Shown: positions 10,101 through 18,335 of the stretch, in pieces
How positions within the stretch are numbered: the first letter of the stretch is position 1
How the letters are laid out: the number at the start of each line of letters is the position of its first letter
From: Leishmania donovani
Taxonomy: Eukaryota > Euglenozoa > Kinetoplastea > Trypanosomatida > Trypanosomatidae
Assembly: GCF_000227135.1 (NCBI RefSeq)
Contig: NC_018233.1
Coordinates: forward strand, 389,958-453,957
Direction of reading: 5' to 3'
Length of the DNA: 64,000 bases
Position numbers and translations under genes: made by a program
The notes under the pieces: model-generated
What the model was told of the DNA's origin: nothing
Database searches by the model: none
The model's input: the letters and a program-made list of their open reading frames with translations, nothing else

Positions 10101-12656
10101 GCCTCTGCCCAGTATACCTCGCCGCTGCAGTGGCCCTCGCCGGTGCTGTGCACTCGTGAACGAAATACCGTGCTGGCAGCTGCCGCAGCCACGAGCGAGG
10201 CTCTGGCCGAAGGCAGCGACGTGGTAGCAGCGCTGGAGGAGGGCGATGTTCAAGCAGACATCTCGGCAGCACTTGACGCTTCTCTCGACGTCACCGCCGC
10301 TGCTGCCGAAGGCGTGACGGCACTGTCACCGGCTACGCAGTTTCGGTGCGCGTTTAGCTCGCTGCGCGGCTGCCGAAGTAGGCAAGAGGACAGCGTCATG
10401 ATGGTGGCAGACCTGCCGGTGCGCGTGCGGAGAAGCACCACTGCAGCGCCGACCACTGCCACCGCTGCTGCCTCTCCTACTTCCACTGGAGCAGCCAGCG
10501 GAGCGAGTGCGCGAAGAGAAGCCGGGGCAGTGCGCGAAGACACAGAGTGGGCTGATGCGGACTCGATGCCAACACAGGAGGTGACGGCGACGGCGCGCCA
10601 CGCCACGAATGTGCGAGACGAGGTTGTCTTCGCCTGCTTTGGCGTCTTTGATGGCCACTGCGGTGACACCGTGGCGTCCTTGGCCTCGCAGTTCTTTCCG
10701 GAGCACTTCGAGCACGCCCTGCAGGCTTATCAGAGGCAGCTGGAGCAGGACCCACGAAATGGCAGAGGCGCGTCTCGTGGCACCGACAGCTCCGCACAGC
10801 GGAGGAAGGGAGACCTTGGAAGCTGCAACGTATGTCCCGAAGGGCCACGGGCGGAGCGGCTACGTGGCCATCACGAGACAGCGCCGATGGAGGCGGTCGA
10901 GTTTCAGCGGGTTGTAAGCGCTGCCCTTGTGCAGGCACTGTTGCACCTTGACCTGACGTTGTACGACCTCCTGCACCACGCTACACACGGCCTCTCTGCC
11001 CAGCGTCGTGACGCAGGGTCGACCGCGAGCGTGGCAACGTTTTTCAAGCTACCGACGACGTCTGCGCCGTGCCACGGCGGTGCAAGAGCGGTGGTGGGCA
11101 GCTGCACAAGCTGCACCCCGCCGTTGGCAACAGGTGCCGGTGATGCGCCGTCAAACAGCGGTGGCTCTGCCGCCGCTTGCACACCTGCAACGCTGGATGA
11201 GCCAATGAAGCAAGGGGTGCCTGGCGAGGCGTCCACACCACTGATGCCGGCCGCGCGCACAGAGGACACATATCGGCTCTGCATCGCGAATCTGGGTGAT
11301 AGCCGTGCCATTATCGGCAATCTGCAGACGGGCGAGCTTCTGCTCAGCACCACTGACCACCGCATCTCTGCCTACCCATCCGAGGCAGCCCGGATTCAGG
11401 CCGCCGGTGGCGTCGTGGAGCTTGGACGCGTCGACGGCAGCCTCGACGTGACGCGGGGTCTCGGGGACTACCGGTACAAGGTTGCACCGGCGCGGTGGTG
11501 GTCTTCCGCCGCCCCAGCATCAGCGACCGCTGCGTCCGCAAGTGTGTCATTGACGTCGCTCGCGGCCTCTGCTGTAGCAACCAACGCCGCCACCACGGCA
11601 ACACTGACAGCGATGGGGAGGAGCAGCTCCGCGACCGCCACCGCCACATCGTCGTCATCGCCAGTCAAGGTAGTCGCAGGGTCGGTGCCGCCCGCGAGTA
11701 CGCCGCGACACAGCGATGCCTCCGAAGGCGGCTCCGCGGTGCGGGGACTGCGCTGGCAGTCGTGCTCGAGTACACCACTTCGGAGTCCGACGGGTGACAA
11801 CATGGACGGCGGCGCCGCTTCAAGGGCCAATTTTCCGCGTGCTAGCAATGCACGCTGCGCTGATGGCGAGGCGAAACAGGTGCCTGCATCCCCATCACAA
11901 GGGCCGCTTCTATCCAGCGCTGCAGAAAGTGGAGCCTATGCACATGCGGTGCAGGAACAGCGCCGGCAGCAGGTGCCGTCCCCAAGCCCCTCGTCGCCCA
12001 TCTCGCCGCCATCGCTGTTCTCCTCGTGGTCTCCGCTGGCGTCGGCATCGACTGTCACGCTGACACACAACGCCGTGAGCAACATCGCCGACGTGTACGA
12101 GTGGGAGGTGCGCCGTGGCGAGGTGCTGATCATGGCCTCCGACGGCGTCTGGGACCGCATGACGTCCGAGGACGTGCTCGCCTTCGTGTGCCATGAGTTG
12201 ACAGCGGCACAGCAGCAGTCCAAGGGGGGTGCGACACGGATGATGCGCAGCGACGGCGCTGCAGTGAAAGCGTCCGATGACGCGGGGATGGGGGCGAGGG
12301 AGTCGCCAGGGGTCGGTGAGGCGGATGCAGAGGCATCCAACACAGCTGAGGTACCACTGCTGTTCCTCCGCGAGGCGCTCGAACGGACTCCGCTGCGGCA
12401 ACCGTCACCGTTCGACGAGCAAGAGTGTGCGAGTGCTCGCTTCTCCCCCGCTGCCCCGCTCTGCACGCCAGGCGGCAACGGAGCTGCCGTGTGTGACCAA
12501 CACGACGACGAAGCGGCGGATTCGTTGTCGAGCACGACCGGCAGCGCGCCGTGCTTCTTCGCTGTGCAGGCGGCAGCGCGGCGGTTGACGGAGCACGTCG
12601 TGAACAACCTCTCTGGCAGCGACAACACCTCCGCCGTGGTGATAACGTTTGACTGA
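7119..12656 (+). CDS. Very large PP2C-family protein phosphatase (1845 aa)
   Basis: A metal-dependent Ser/Thr phosphatase of the PPM/PP2C family, with its catalytic motifs spread over residues ~1075-1845. In order they are SRQEDS (~1088), GVFDGH with the metal-binding Asp (~1175), GDSRA (~1393), TRGLGDYRYK (~1445), ASDGVWD (~1673) and GSDNTSAVV near the C-terminus. All key motifs are intact, so activity is likely. The first ~1070 residues are Ser/Pro/Ala-rich and low complexity, and further low-complexity inserts split the catalytic domain. A usual PP2C is about 300-400 residues, so this is roughly five times larger. ATG 7119 is the first in-frame ATG, though the frame stays open upstream from a GTG at 7023; the next in-frame ATG is 7536. 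Targets and location are not evident. Confidence 0.9.
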   Translation: MRETAPLAAPSSPPNNGDASAGIAGAPLSDELAGAVVTAHKRCGLRAASPTAAPADAIAATSAAGSLAFPLPLSRSTAPQRLDGGAPETPSWRISSEESRGSAQKAEGGNLLELPIRVSSTHEDLDDVSTGVVAPPSPGMFTCAQKKEPAARSQSLDAPLGDALSVIDSPKVGDLARGGVAERADADEHTHIPLFRVLSLPRGLIGDDAAPRTRRAEVWQPAVEGSESKSSIATALASSGRALQETDSDDKDAPPLKLHGLVAPRLSPGDIRSGGRGVEDCGAPAASAASTPLLPLCASVSSGSSVFVSRQLRTEPLSTALTTPTDAAMAASAAARSRSVTSGTPLLDSFRIVLSPCPSSIAPSFSLVPCPTASRALSSVSVSAPIVQQRWRDQVRARTRVGVGSGSGTSPLTSATCALDPVGGHALWIQPPPHPTHAAARSRCGSAGGDGDGDAASVTPLHEGAPPPSRRPGGRGGASEIAAPMPLSFSCLGAAASLSKDGPGVRRGRASPPLCDASLCSGPGSGRDHAATLSLRLSLPQPSCTSLDAAPPPAPQLQQHPGSAHNPPASANATTQSLSRDSPAAHASSPPSLPRQTEPPRSLRPDHGQRDSAGSSGLPPWPSPPVTTAHHHDSGFCTSPTDAGSHSSNGRRLPAQPFVFSASASQRRLQPSAVTDSVTSPSACAEWQSRARLYHESRYFEPLCVPGEAAPMRRSPPLQADSLADLAGRCVADGSTLLAATSLAQTKGEGLVSTCSTPPPSPMVAPPRPSLSLTSQHVPGRTSSVGGEDVCLWNATPDSSRRMALTSTSLPRGSPLARAARASAASSWAPSLCSSPTAMADIGGLGSKGGMALTCGGGRRPHGSAALHASPADGDGLVHFGVESELCGLQRIRDANSSSLTGVSSAVPASTGVVFGGSQRAVPSILRVDSESGGAGSNDLGSFSDYVPSALLLAPLPPLVALPAGQCPSSRASLRSSDSAPPAAVTSTAVTRATASAQYTSPLQWPSPVLCTRERNTVLAAAAATSEALAEGSDVVAALEEGDVQADISAALDASLDVTAAAAEGVTALSPATQFRCAFSSLRGCRSRQEDSVMMVADLPVRVRRSTTAAPTTATAAASPTSTGAASGASARREAGAVREDTEWADADSMPTQEVTATARHATNVRDEVVFACFGVFDGHCGDTVASLASQFFPEHFEHALQAYQRQLEQDPRNGRGASRGTDSSAQRRKGDLGSCNVCPEGPRAERLRGHHETAPMEAVEFQRVVSAALVQALLHLDLTLYDLLHHATHGLSAQRRDAGSTASVATFFKLPTTSAPCHGGARAVVGSCTSCTPPLATGAGDAPSNSGGSAAACTPATLDEPMKQGVPGEASTPLMPAARTEDTYRLCIANLGDSRAIIGNLQTGELLLSTTDHRISAYPSEAARIQAAGGVVELGRVDGSLDVTRGLGDYRYKVAPARWWSSAAPASATAASASVSLTSLAASAVATNAATTATLTAMGRSSSATATATSSSSPVKVVAGSVPPASTPRHSDASEGGSAVRGLRWQSCSSTPLRSPTGDNMDGGAASRANFPRASNARCADGEAKQVPASPSQGPLLSSAAESGAYAHAVQEQRRQQVPSPSPSSPISPPSLFSSWSPLASASTVTLTHNAVSNIADVYEWEVRRGEVLIMASDGVWDRMTSEDVLAFVCHELTAAQQQSKGGATRMMRSDGAAVKASDDAGMGARESPGVGEADAEASNTAEVPLLFLREALERTPLRQPSPFDEQECASARFSPAAPLCTPGGNGAAVCDQHDDEAADSLSSTTGSAPCFFAVQAAARRLTEHVVNNLSGSDNTSAVVITFD

Positions 12657-13577
12657 GAAGCGGCGGGCGGGAACACCCAAGCGACGTGCGTGTGATGTCG
12701 GCTTTGCGGTAGGCGGGTGGGCGGCGGGGGCGGTAGATTGTGGTGGGCTGCGGTGGCCTCCATGGAGCTGCACTCCGCCGGCCCCTCGTACCCGAGGCTA
12801 CGCGGGCGGCGCGTACGAGGATACTCTTCGTTTCTCCCCCTCCCCTCCCTCCCTTTCTGTTGAACGCACGCACACACACACACACGCACGCACGCACGCG
12901 CACCCGTACATGGAGATGCTCATGCCGCCCGCAAGCCTGCGCAGCGAAGGATAACACAACACACACAAAGCCTAAGGGTGGTGATGCAGGCGGCGCGTCA
13001 GGGCTGGGAGAGGATCAGCTTCGTCTCCGTCGTCTCCCGCAGCGCGCAATATCCGAAGGCGGATGGGATGGACACGCGCTGTGACCGTGCTGAAACGGAA
13101 GACGTCAGGGGGACAAGGACGCGCTGCACGCAAAGGAGGGGCGGGGCGAAGGGGGAGGTGTGTGTGCCTGCTGCATGCCTTTTCCTATGCGCACGGGCGC
13201 GTCTGAGCGCACGGTGCCGCCCACGGTTACGACTCGCAAGGAGGGTCTTGACATGATGGCTATCACCGACCACGCCACGCACCGGTCTCACGGTTTGTCT
13301 TACACACTCTCTCCCCCTCTCCCACTCCGCCTTCTCCTTCACGTCGATACTCTGTGCAGGTCGAGGCGTACACAGTCGCGCTCACGCAATTCCGCTCAGT
13401 GGCACGCCACCCAGAGCTCGTGCAGAGAAGAGAGTGGGCACGTTGGGTGCGAACTGTTGCCGGATTGCCGCTGCGCGCACCGCCTTTTCGTACTGTTTTC
13501 GCTGTCATACAGTCTCCCCAGCTGCGGCGTCGCCTTGCCTCGCCTCGCCCCTTTTCTCTCCAACACACCACCTCTTC
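12657..13577. other. Intergenic spacer
   Basis: No gene seen. It holds a CACA/CACG-rich microsatellite (about 12867-12903), a pyrimidine stretch at 13303-13340 and the acceptor tract for the next gene near 13481-13512. Confidence 0.6.
13481..13512 (+). promoter_or_regulatory. Candidate trans-splice acceptor for the Pth2 gene
   Basis: A T/C-rich stretch with several T runs ends in AG at 13511-13512, with another AG at 13520-13521. Either would give a 5' UTR of about 55-65 nt before ATG 13578. Confidence 0.4.
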
Positions 13578-14243
13578 ATGGACTACGAGGCCGCGGTGGC
13601 ACGCCTCTCCTCGCCCACCTTGTTCGCTATCCTCCACGCGGCCTTCGGCGGCGCCAGCGAGCACGAGGCAGCCGTTTCAGCGGAAGCGGTGCGGAAGCCG
13701 TTCTGGGCAGGCTTTTCGGTAGGCTTCGCGCTCACCTTTGCTGCGGCGCTTGTGGCCATGAAGGGCTTTTTGGCGTCGCTGTTCCGCCGGCCGTTGGAGA
13801 AGTGCCGGCCGCTGCGCAGCCTCGTTGCGACCGGTGAGCCGGTGAAGATGGCGCTTGTCGTCCGGAAGGATCTCAAAATGAGCAACGGCAAGATCGCCGC
13901 GCAGTGCGCGCATGCCGCGGTGGCCATCGTCGAGGAAATTCTGGCCTTCAAGTCAACCACGACGACAAGCCCGCGGTCAGCCCTAAACCCCGCGTCCGCG
14001 TTGTGGGTACAGTGGTATGACGCGTGGAACGCCAGCGGCAGCTCGAAGGTAGCTCTGCAGTGTCCTGATGAGGCCGCCATGATGGCGCTGGCGAAGCACG
14101 CGCGGCAGATGAACCTGCCTCACTACGTCATCCGGGACGCCGGCCGCACGCAGGTGGCGCCGGGTAGCAAGACCGTCGTAGCCGTCGGGCCGGGGCCGAA
14201 GAGTTTGGTGGACGAGGTGACTGGGCAGCTGAAGCTACTCTGA
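13578..14243 (+). CDS. Peptidyl-tRNA hydrolase 2 with N-terminal membrane anchor (221 aa)
   Basis: Pth2 (Bit1/PTRH2 family) releases tRNA from stalled peptidyl-tRNA. The catalytic domain fills the C-terminal ~120 residues. KMALVVRKDLKMSNGKIAAQ, with the family's conserved Lys and Gln, is followed by CAHAAV, then SKVALQC, HYVIRDAGRTQVAPGS and TVVAVGPGP. These cover the known active-site segments. Residues ~35-62 form a hydrophobic helix followed by basic residues, which matches the N-terminal anchor that places animal PTRH2 on the mitochondrial outer membrane. The start is the ATG at 13578 because the anchor begins just after it; the frame continues open upstream, but that sequence is UTR-like. 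Mitochondrial location is inferred from family architecture only. Confidence 0.92.
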   Translation: MDYEAAVARLSSPTLFAILHAAFGGASEHEAAVSAEAVRKPFWAGFSVGFALTFAAALVAMKGFLASLFRRPLEKCRPLRSLVATGEPVKMALVVRKDLKMSNGKIAAQCAHAAVAIVEEILAFKSTTTTSPRSALNPASALWVQWYDAWNASGSSKVALQCPDEAAMMALAKHARQMNLPHYVIRDAGRTQVAPGSKTVVAVGPGPKSLVDEVTGQLKLL

Positions 14244-14932
14244 TGGAGGGCACACGTGTGCGCACGCATGTGCGTCCGCTGACTGGATTCGAGCTGCTTG
14301 GCGGCCCTCGTGAGTATGGCGAGGGAAAGGGGAGAGGAGGTGGCGTGATTTGGAACAGCGGTCGCGGCGAAGCAGCCGCAAGTGTGATGCGCAAGAAACG
14401 AAACCAAAGAGCGCATGCACAAGTCCGTTGGCAAAACAACGGCGTGGCGTGAGACGACGATGTGCCTAGGCACGGCCTCACCCTCTCCTGAAGAGGTGGG
14501 GCGGGGGCTTGCATCGGCTTTTCCTCCTCTCTGCGGCGTTGCCGTGCAGACACACACACACACACACACGCACAGAGCGATATACAGACATGCAGCCCGT
14601 TTCCGAACGCCTTCCGAGCGGATGCACGCGCTCGGCATCGACTCGCTCCCGCCTTTGTCGTGCACCCTCTACGTCTCTCTCTATCACATACATCGGATCT
14701 AAAACAACACACACACACACACACACACACATCTGTGCGCACCGCGCTCCCGCCACTCGCCTTGCGCGGCAGTTCTCGCGCAACGAAACCGTCTCCGCCT
14801 CCCGTCCTTCCTCGTTTTCCTGTTTGTTTCTTCGTGCCTTCGCTTGCTCTGCCACGCAACCGGCGCCGTTGCCCACTCCCTCTCGCAGCCGATCTCCTTC
14901 CCTGTTCGGATCACCTCTGACCACTACCAGCC
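14244..14932. other. Intergenic spacer
   Basis: No gene seen. Two CA microsatellites (14550-14569 and 14706-14731) precede a long AG-free pyrimidine-rich tract that ends at 14888. Confidence 0.6.
14791..14888 (+). promoter_or_regulatory. Candidate trans-splice acceptor for the 14933 gene
   Basis: After AG at 14771-14772 no AG occurs until 14887-14888, and the intervening ~115 nt are rich in C and T. The resulting 5' UTR would be 44 nt. A second AG at 14929-14930 would leave only 2 nt. Confidence 0.5.
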
Positions 14933-16282
14933 ATGACTCAAAAACTGCTGTTGGCGGAGGGCCTTGACCTGCTGCGCCAGTGCGAGCAGCGCGAGTACGA
15001 CGTGGATCGGACGAAGCTTCGCATCAGCAGCAGCAGCCGCTACCGCAGCGAGCTTGGCCGGCTGCTGCAGAGCTACGACACGGTGTACCATCAATACGTG
15101 CGTGGCATCCAGATCTTGAACTACGTGCGCCACACAGCCCTCGCGGACAAGAACCCCCAAAACGCGCAATACTCCAAGAACCTGTCAGAGTTCTGCGCTG
15201 CTAAGATCACGGCGTACATGACGCGGTGCAGCAACATCATTCGCAAGACTGACAGCATTCTCGTGCCCATCGAGCAGATCGACCTCATCACAAAGGAGGG
15301 CTACACCCCGGAGGACACCGTCTATCTGCAGGACGGCATCACGTACCCGCTGTCGCGGAAGGAGAAAATCATAGCGAAGGAGTTCACGCTCACGGCCGGC
15401 ACGTACGTCCTGACACTCAAAAACCGTGACGACTACACGCTGGCGGCGCCGGAGGTGGACGTGACGCTCGTGGTCTTGCCTCAGCGCGGCAGCGGTCTTG
15501 AGCCGTCGCGCGTGGAGATGAAGTTGCCGTGCCAGTGTGGGTGGCGCAAGGTGGTCGGCGTCGTGGATGTGGCGACGGTGCAGCTGGAGATTCGCTACAG
15601 CGGCATTCGCGATGCGCACATCGACGTGCTCTTCCAAAAATGGTGCGCCATCGAGGACATCGGCCGCTCTGGCGGCGCGGCAAGCGGCCCCGGCCCAGCG
15701 CTGTCGCCGTCGACCTTCGACAGCGGTGACTGCAACTCGGTATGCAAACCGCCGCCGAACCGCGGCGGCAACGGCGGCGCTGCGGGCGGCGTCTCCCATC
15801 ACTCGTGCACACCCACCAATGTATCGGCAAGTGACGCGGGGGCGCCGGCGCACCAGCAGCCGCAGCAGTGGGTGAACAGTCTTCCGCAGCTGCCGGATGA
15901 TGAGCTGGCGACGCTGGCGAACTACAACGTGCCCTCTGCGAGTCTACCAAGGGTGTCGGACCGCCCCGCCAACGACAGTGAAGCTGCTTCGTCGGCAGCC
16001 CCCTCCTCGGCCGAGGATCCATGGACAACGCTCGCCAATCTCAACGTCCCGTACGCGCCAACGACGCGCAACGCGCCGAGTGCGGCGTCCGTCATGCGCG
16101 TGCCAGAGCCGGTGGAGGTGAACCCGGCCGGCATGACGTGTCGCCAGCGGCTCGACAAGATCCACCAGCTAATGGATGCGTGGCCGTCGATCGGCGTGGT
16201 CGCCTGCGCGCTGCCGGCTGAGCCGCAAAGTTTTATGCAGGGCGTCCACGCCCTGCCTTTTCCGCGCGAGCTCTCAGCGTAA
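14933..16282 (+). CDS. Unrecognised protein, helical N-terminus plus beta-rich middle (449 aa)
   Basis: I do not recognise a named family. Residues 1-125 look helical (LLLAEGLDLLRQCEQ, then a stretch rich in Tyr, Leu and Arg with SYDTVYHQYVRGIQILNYV). Residues ~140-245 look beta-rich, with KIIAKEFTLTAGTYVLTLK and DVTLVVLPQ, then LPCQCGWRKVVGVVDVATVQ and WCAIEDIG. This could be a C2- or Ig-like sandwich. Residues 250-350 are low complexity (Gly/Ser/Pro/Gln). Two short copies of a motif, TLANYNVPSA (~329-338) and TLANLNVPYA (~366-375), lie in the tail and may be linear docking motifs. The C-terminal ~60 residues are compact again. The ATG is the first in frame after a strong acceptor. No signal peptide or membrane segment is visible. 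Confidence 0.85.
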   Translation: MTQKLLLAEGLDLLRQCEQREYDVDRTKLRISSSSRYRSELGRLLQSYDTVYHQYVRGIQILNYVRHTALADKNPQNAQYSKNLSEFCAAKITAYMTRCSNIIRKTDSILVPIEQIDLITKEGYTPEDTVYLQDGITYPLSRKEKIIAKEFTLTAGTYVLTLKNRDDYTLAAPEVDVTLVVLPQRGSGLEPSRVEMKLPCQCGWRKVVGVVDVATVQLEIRYSGIRDAHIDVLFQKWCAIEDIGRSGGAASGPGPALSPSTFDSGDCNSVCKPPPNRGGNGGAAGGVSHHSCTPTNVSASDAGAPAHQQPQQWVNSLPQLPDDELATLANYNVPSASLPRVSDRPANDSEAASSAAPSSAEDPWTTLANLNVPYAPTTRNAPSAASVMRVPEPVEVNPAGMTCRQRLDKIHQLMDAWPSIGVVACALPAEPQSFMQGVHALPFPRELSA

Positions 16283-18335
16283 GCTCTCGAAGAGTGGAAG
16301 GGCGTCGCACATATGCGCGTCTTGCGTGCTCGCTCTGCTGCCTCGCTCCTTCTCCGTATTCCGCTCGGCACCTCACCTACCGAGGGGAGGGGGGCGTCAC
16401 AGAGTTCACCACCCCACACTCTGTCTGGGGAAGCCAGGTAGCCTGCAGCCGGCCGTCGGGCACGGCTGGGCGGGCTCTTGGTGACGGTGGACAGGTGGTC
16501 TGAGCTGGAGCTGTGCGGAAGAGACCTGCGGACATGACCGCGTTCGGAGAAGCTCACCACGAATCGCGTGGACGGCGCACCATGTGTACCCACCCACTCC
16601 TTCTGCCGCGTCAGATACATTTCGGGCGGTGCTGGGTGGGCTCGGTATCGTTGACATAGCCGTTTTGCAGCGGAGGCCGATGAGCTGTGTCTGCCCATGC
16701 ACCTGTATTTTTGTTGACGTGCTCGTGGTGGTGGCTGCATGGACACGTCGGTGTGTCTGTGTGTGTGTGTGTGTGGCGGACAGGAAAAGGATGGTTGCCC
16801 TCTTCGCTTACTACAGCGTCGACTAAATCGTTGCTTGTGTGCACCACCGCTCTCGCCTTGCGTGGCATGTAGGTGCAGTGGACGACGAGCGACGGTGATG
16901 CTGAGCCTCAGGCGATGTGTGCTCACTCATGCATGCGTGTGCATTGTCGCGCCATCTCTCTCTCTCCTCCGTCGATCGCCCTCTGGGTGGATGTCGTATA
17001 TATCTCCTCCAGCCTTCCCTCTCGCCCGTTGCCCCTCGTGCGGTATTCCGTGCCCGCCGGCGTTCAGCAGTCACTGTGTATGCTGCGAGCCTCATCTGGC
17101 AAGGGAGCGGAAGAGGGGGGGGGGGCGGATTCACTTCACCGCGCGTGAAAACGGGGCAGATGCGCGTGTACGCGGCGCGTATATGCATGCAGCAGGAGAG
17201 GAGACGGCAGCAACACACGCGCTAGGCGAGGGGGGTGTGCAGATAGAGCTACACACACACGCACATGATCATGGCTGGCGTACTCCGTCATGTGCCGACG
17301 GAAAGAACAAGTCTTCCTTCATGGTTTGCTCTTGTCCACCTCCATGTCCGTCACGCGGCTGCCCTGGTGCACCTCTCTCCCTCTCGCTGAGCGCTCTCCC
17401 CCTTTTCGTTCCGCTGTGCGGCGGTGCGCGTTGATGTGCGTTGATCTCTGCTGCGTTGCATCTTAAACATAGGTATTTTCGTTGTCGCTTCGTTTTCGTT
17501 CGTAATCCCCACGCACCGCGACGGCGCCCGTGCCGTCTGTGCGACTGTGAGCCGTTCTGCTTCCGGGGCTTTCGCGGTGGAGCGACCATGCTTCTCCCCC
17601 TACCTTCGTCGCTCTTGCGGATGTGTTCTCCTTCACGTTCGCTGCCGCTGTGCCATTGCTCCCCCTCAGCACCATAGCGGGTGCGTGTGCGTCTGTGTGG
17701 GCAGCGCCGATCTGTCTTGGACCGAAGAGTCCGCCACGTCTCCTCAGAGAGACCCGCGCTCATGGCACAGAGGGTTTGCGAGCGTACGTTCATCTGATCG
17801 CGGCGCTGAGAGAGAGCGCGCAGTGGCAGCGCCAACAACCTTCCTCTCAAAAAAAAAAACTGCGTGACGTGATGTGATGCTGTGCCACAGCGACGGTCGT
17901 TCCCCTTGCCCCCTCTTCTTCACCCTCCGCGCTGCGACTGTGCCACTGCCCACCCTTCCTTTCTCCCGCCCTCGAACACGGACATCATCCCTGCTCTGGT
18001 GCCGTCACCCGTTGCTTTCTCCTCTTCTTCTGCGGTCGTTCGGCCTCCGCCCTCACCGTGCACACACGCATGCACGTGCACGCGTTCCACTGACTCGGCG
18101 ACTTCTCTGCGCTATGCCGCCGCACTGCCCCCCACCCCCCCTCCCCAGCACTCTACTCAAGCAAGAGTGCTCGACAGCGGCCGCGGTGTGTGGGGGATCG
18201 CTCATACGCAGCCGCACTCACCGGTGCACGCGCAAGCCGCCCGGTGCTCCTGCACACTCCGATCCTTCCTCTGCGCGCTTCTCCTATCGCGGGCCCAGAA
18301 TTGTTCTCGCCCACCCCCATCCCCTTTACGCGCTG
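16283..18335. other. Long intergenic spacer (2.05 kb)
   Basis: I see no gene with coding character in this interval. Contents are a GT microsatellite (about 16751-16775), a G run (17115-17125), an A run (17849-17859), several CT-rich tracts and a final Pro/Leu-type pyrimidine-rich stretch before the FadH gene. The frame of the next gene stays open back to 17874, but that upstream part translates to UTR-like sequence. Confidence 0.55.
18248..18298 (+). promoter_or_regulatory. Candidate trans-splice acceptor for the FadH-type gene
   Basis: A C/T-rich stretch ends in AG at 18297-18298, giving a 38-nt 5' UTR before ATG 18336. Splicing here would remove the long upstream open frame and supports the chosen start. 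Confidence 0.45.

Noticed and set aside
11936..12889. 317-codon minus-strand open frame over the PP2C 3' end
   Set aside because: Overlaps the conserved ASDGVWD and SDNTS motifs on the + strand, so the + frame is the real one.
16640..16656. Short match (TTGACATAGCCG) shared with position ~1061
   Set aside because: Twelve bases in a 64-kb window with no extended similarity around it is compatible with chance; not called as a repeat family.
17874..18335. N-terminal extension of the FadH-type protein by 154 residues
   Set aside because: Pro/His/Arg/Cys-rich UTR-like translation, and a likely splice acceptor at 18298 would remove it.
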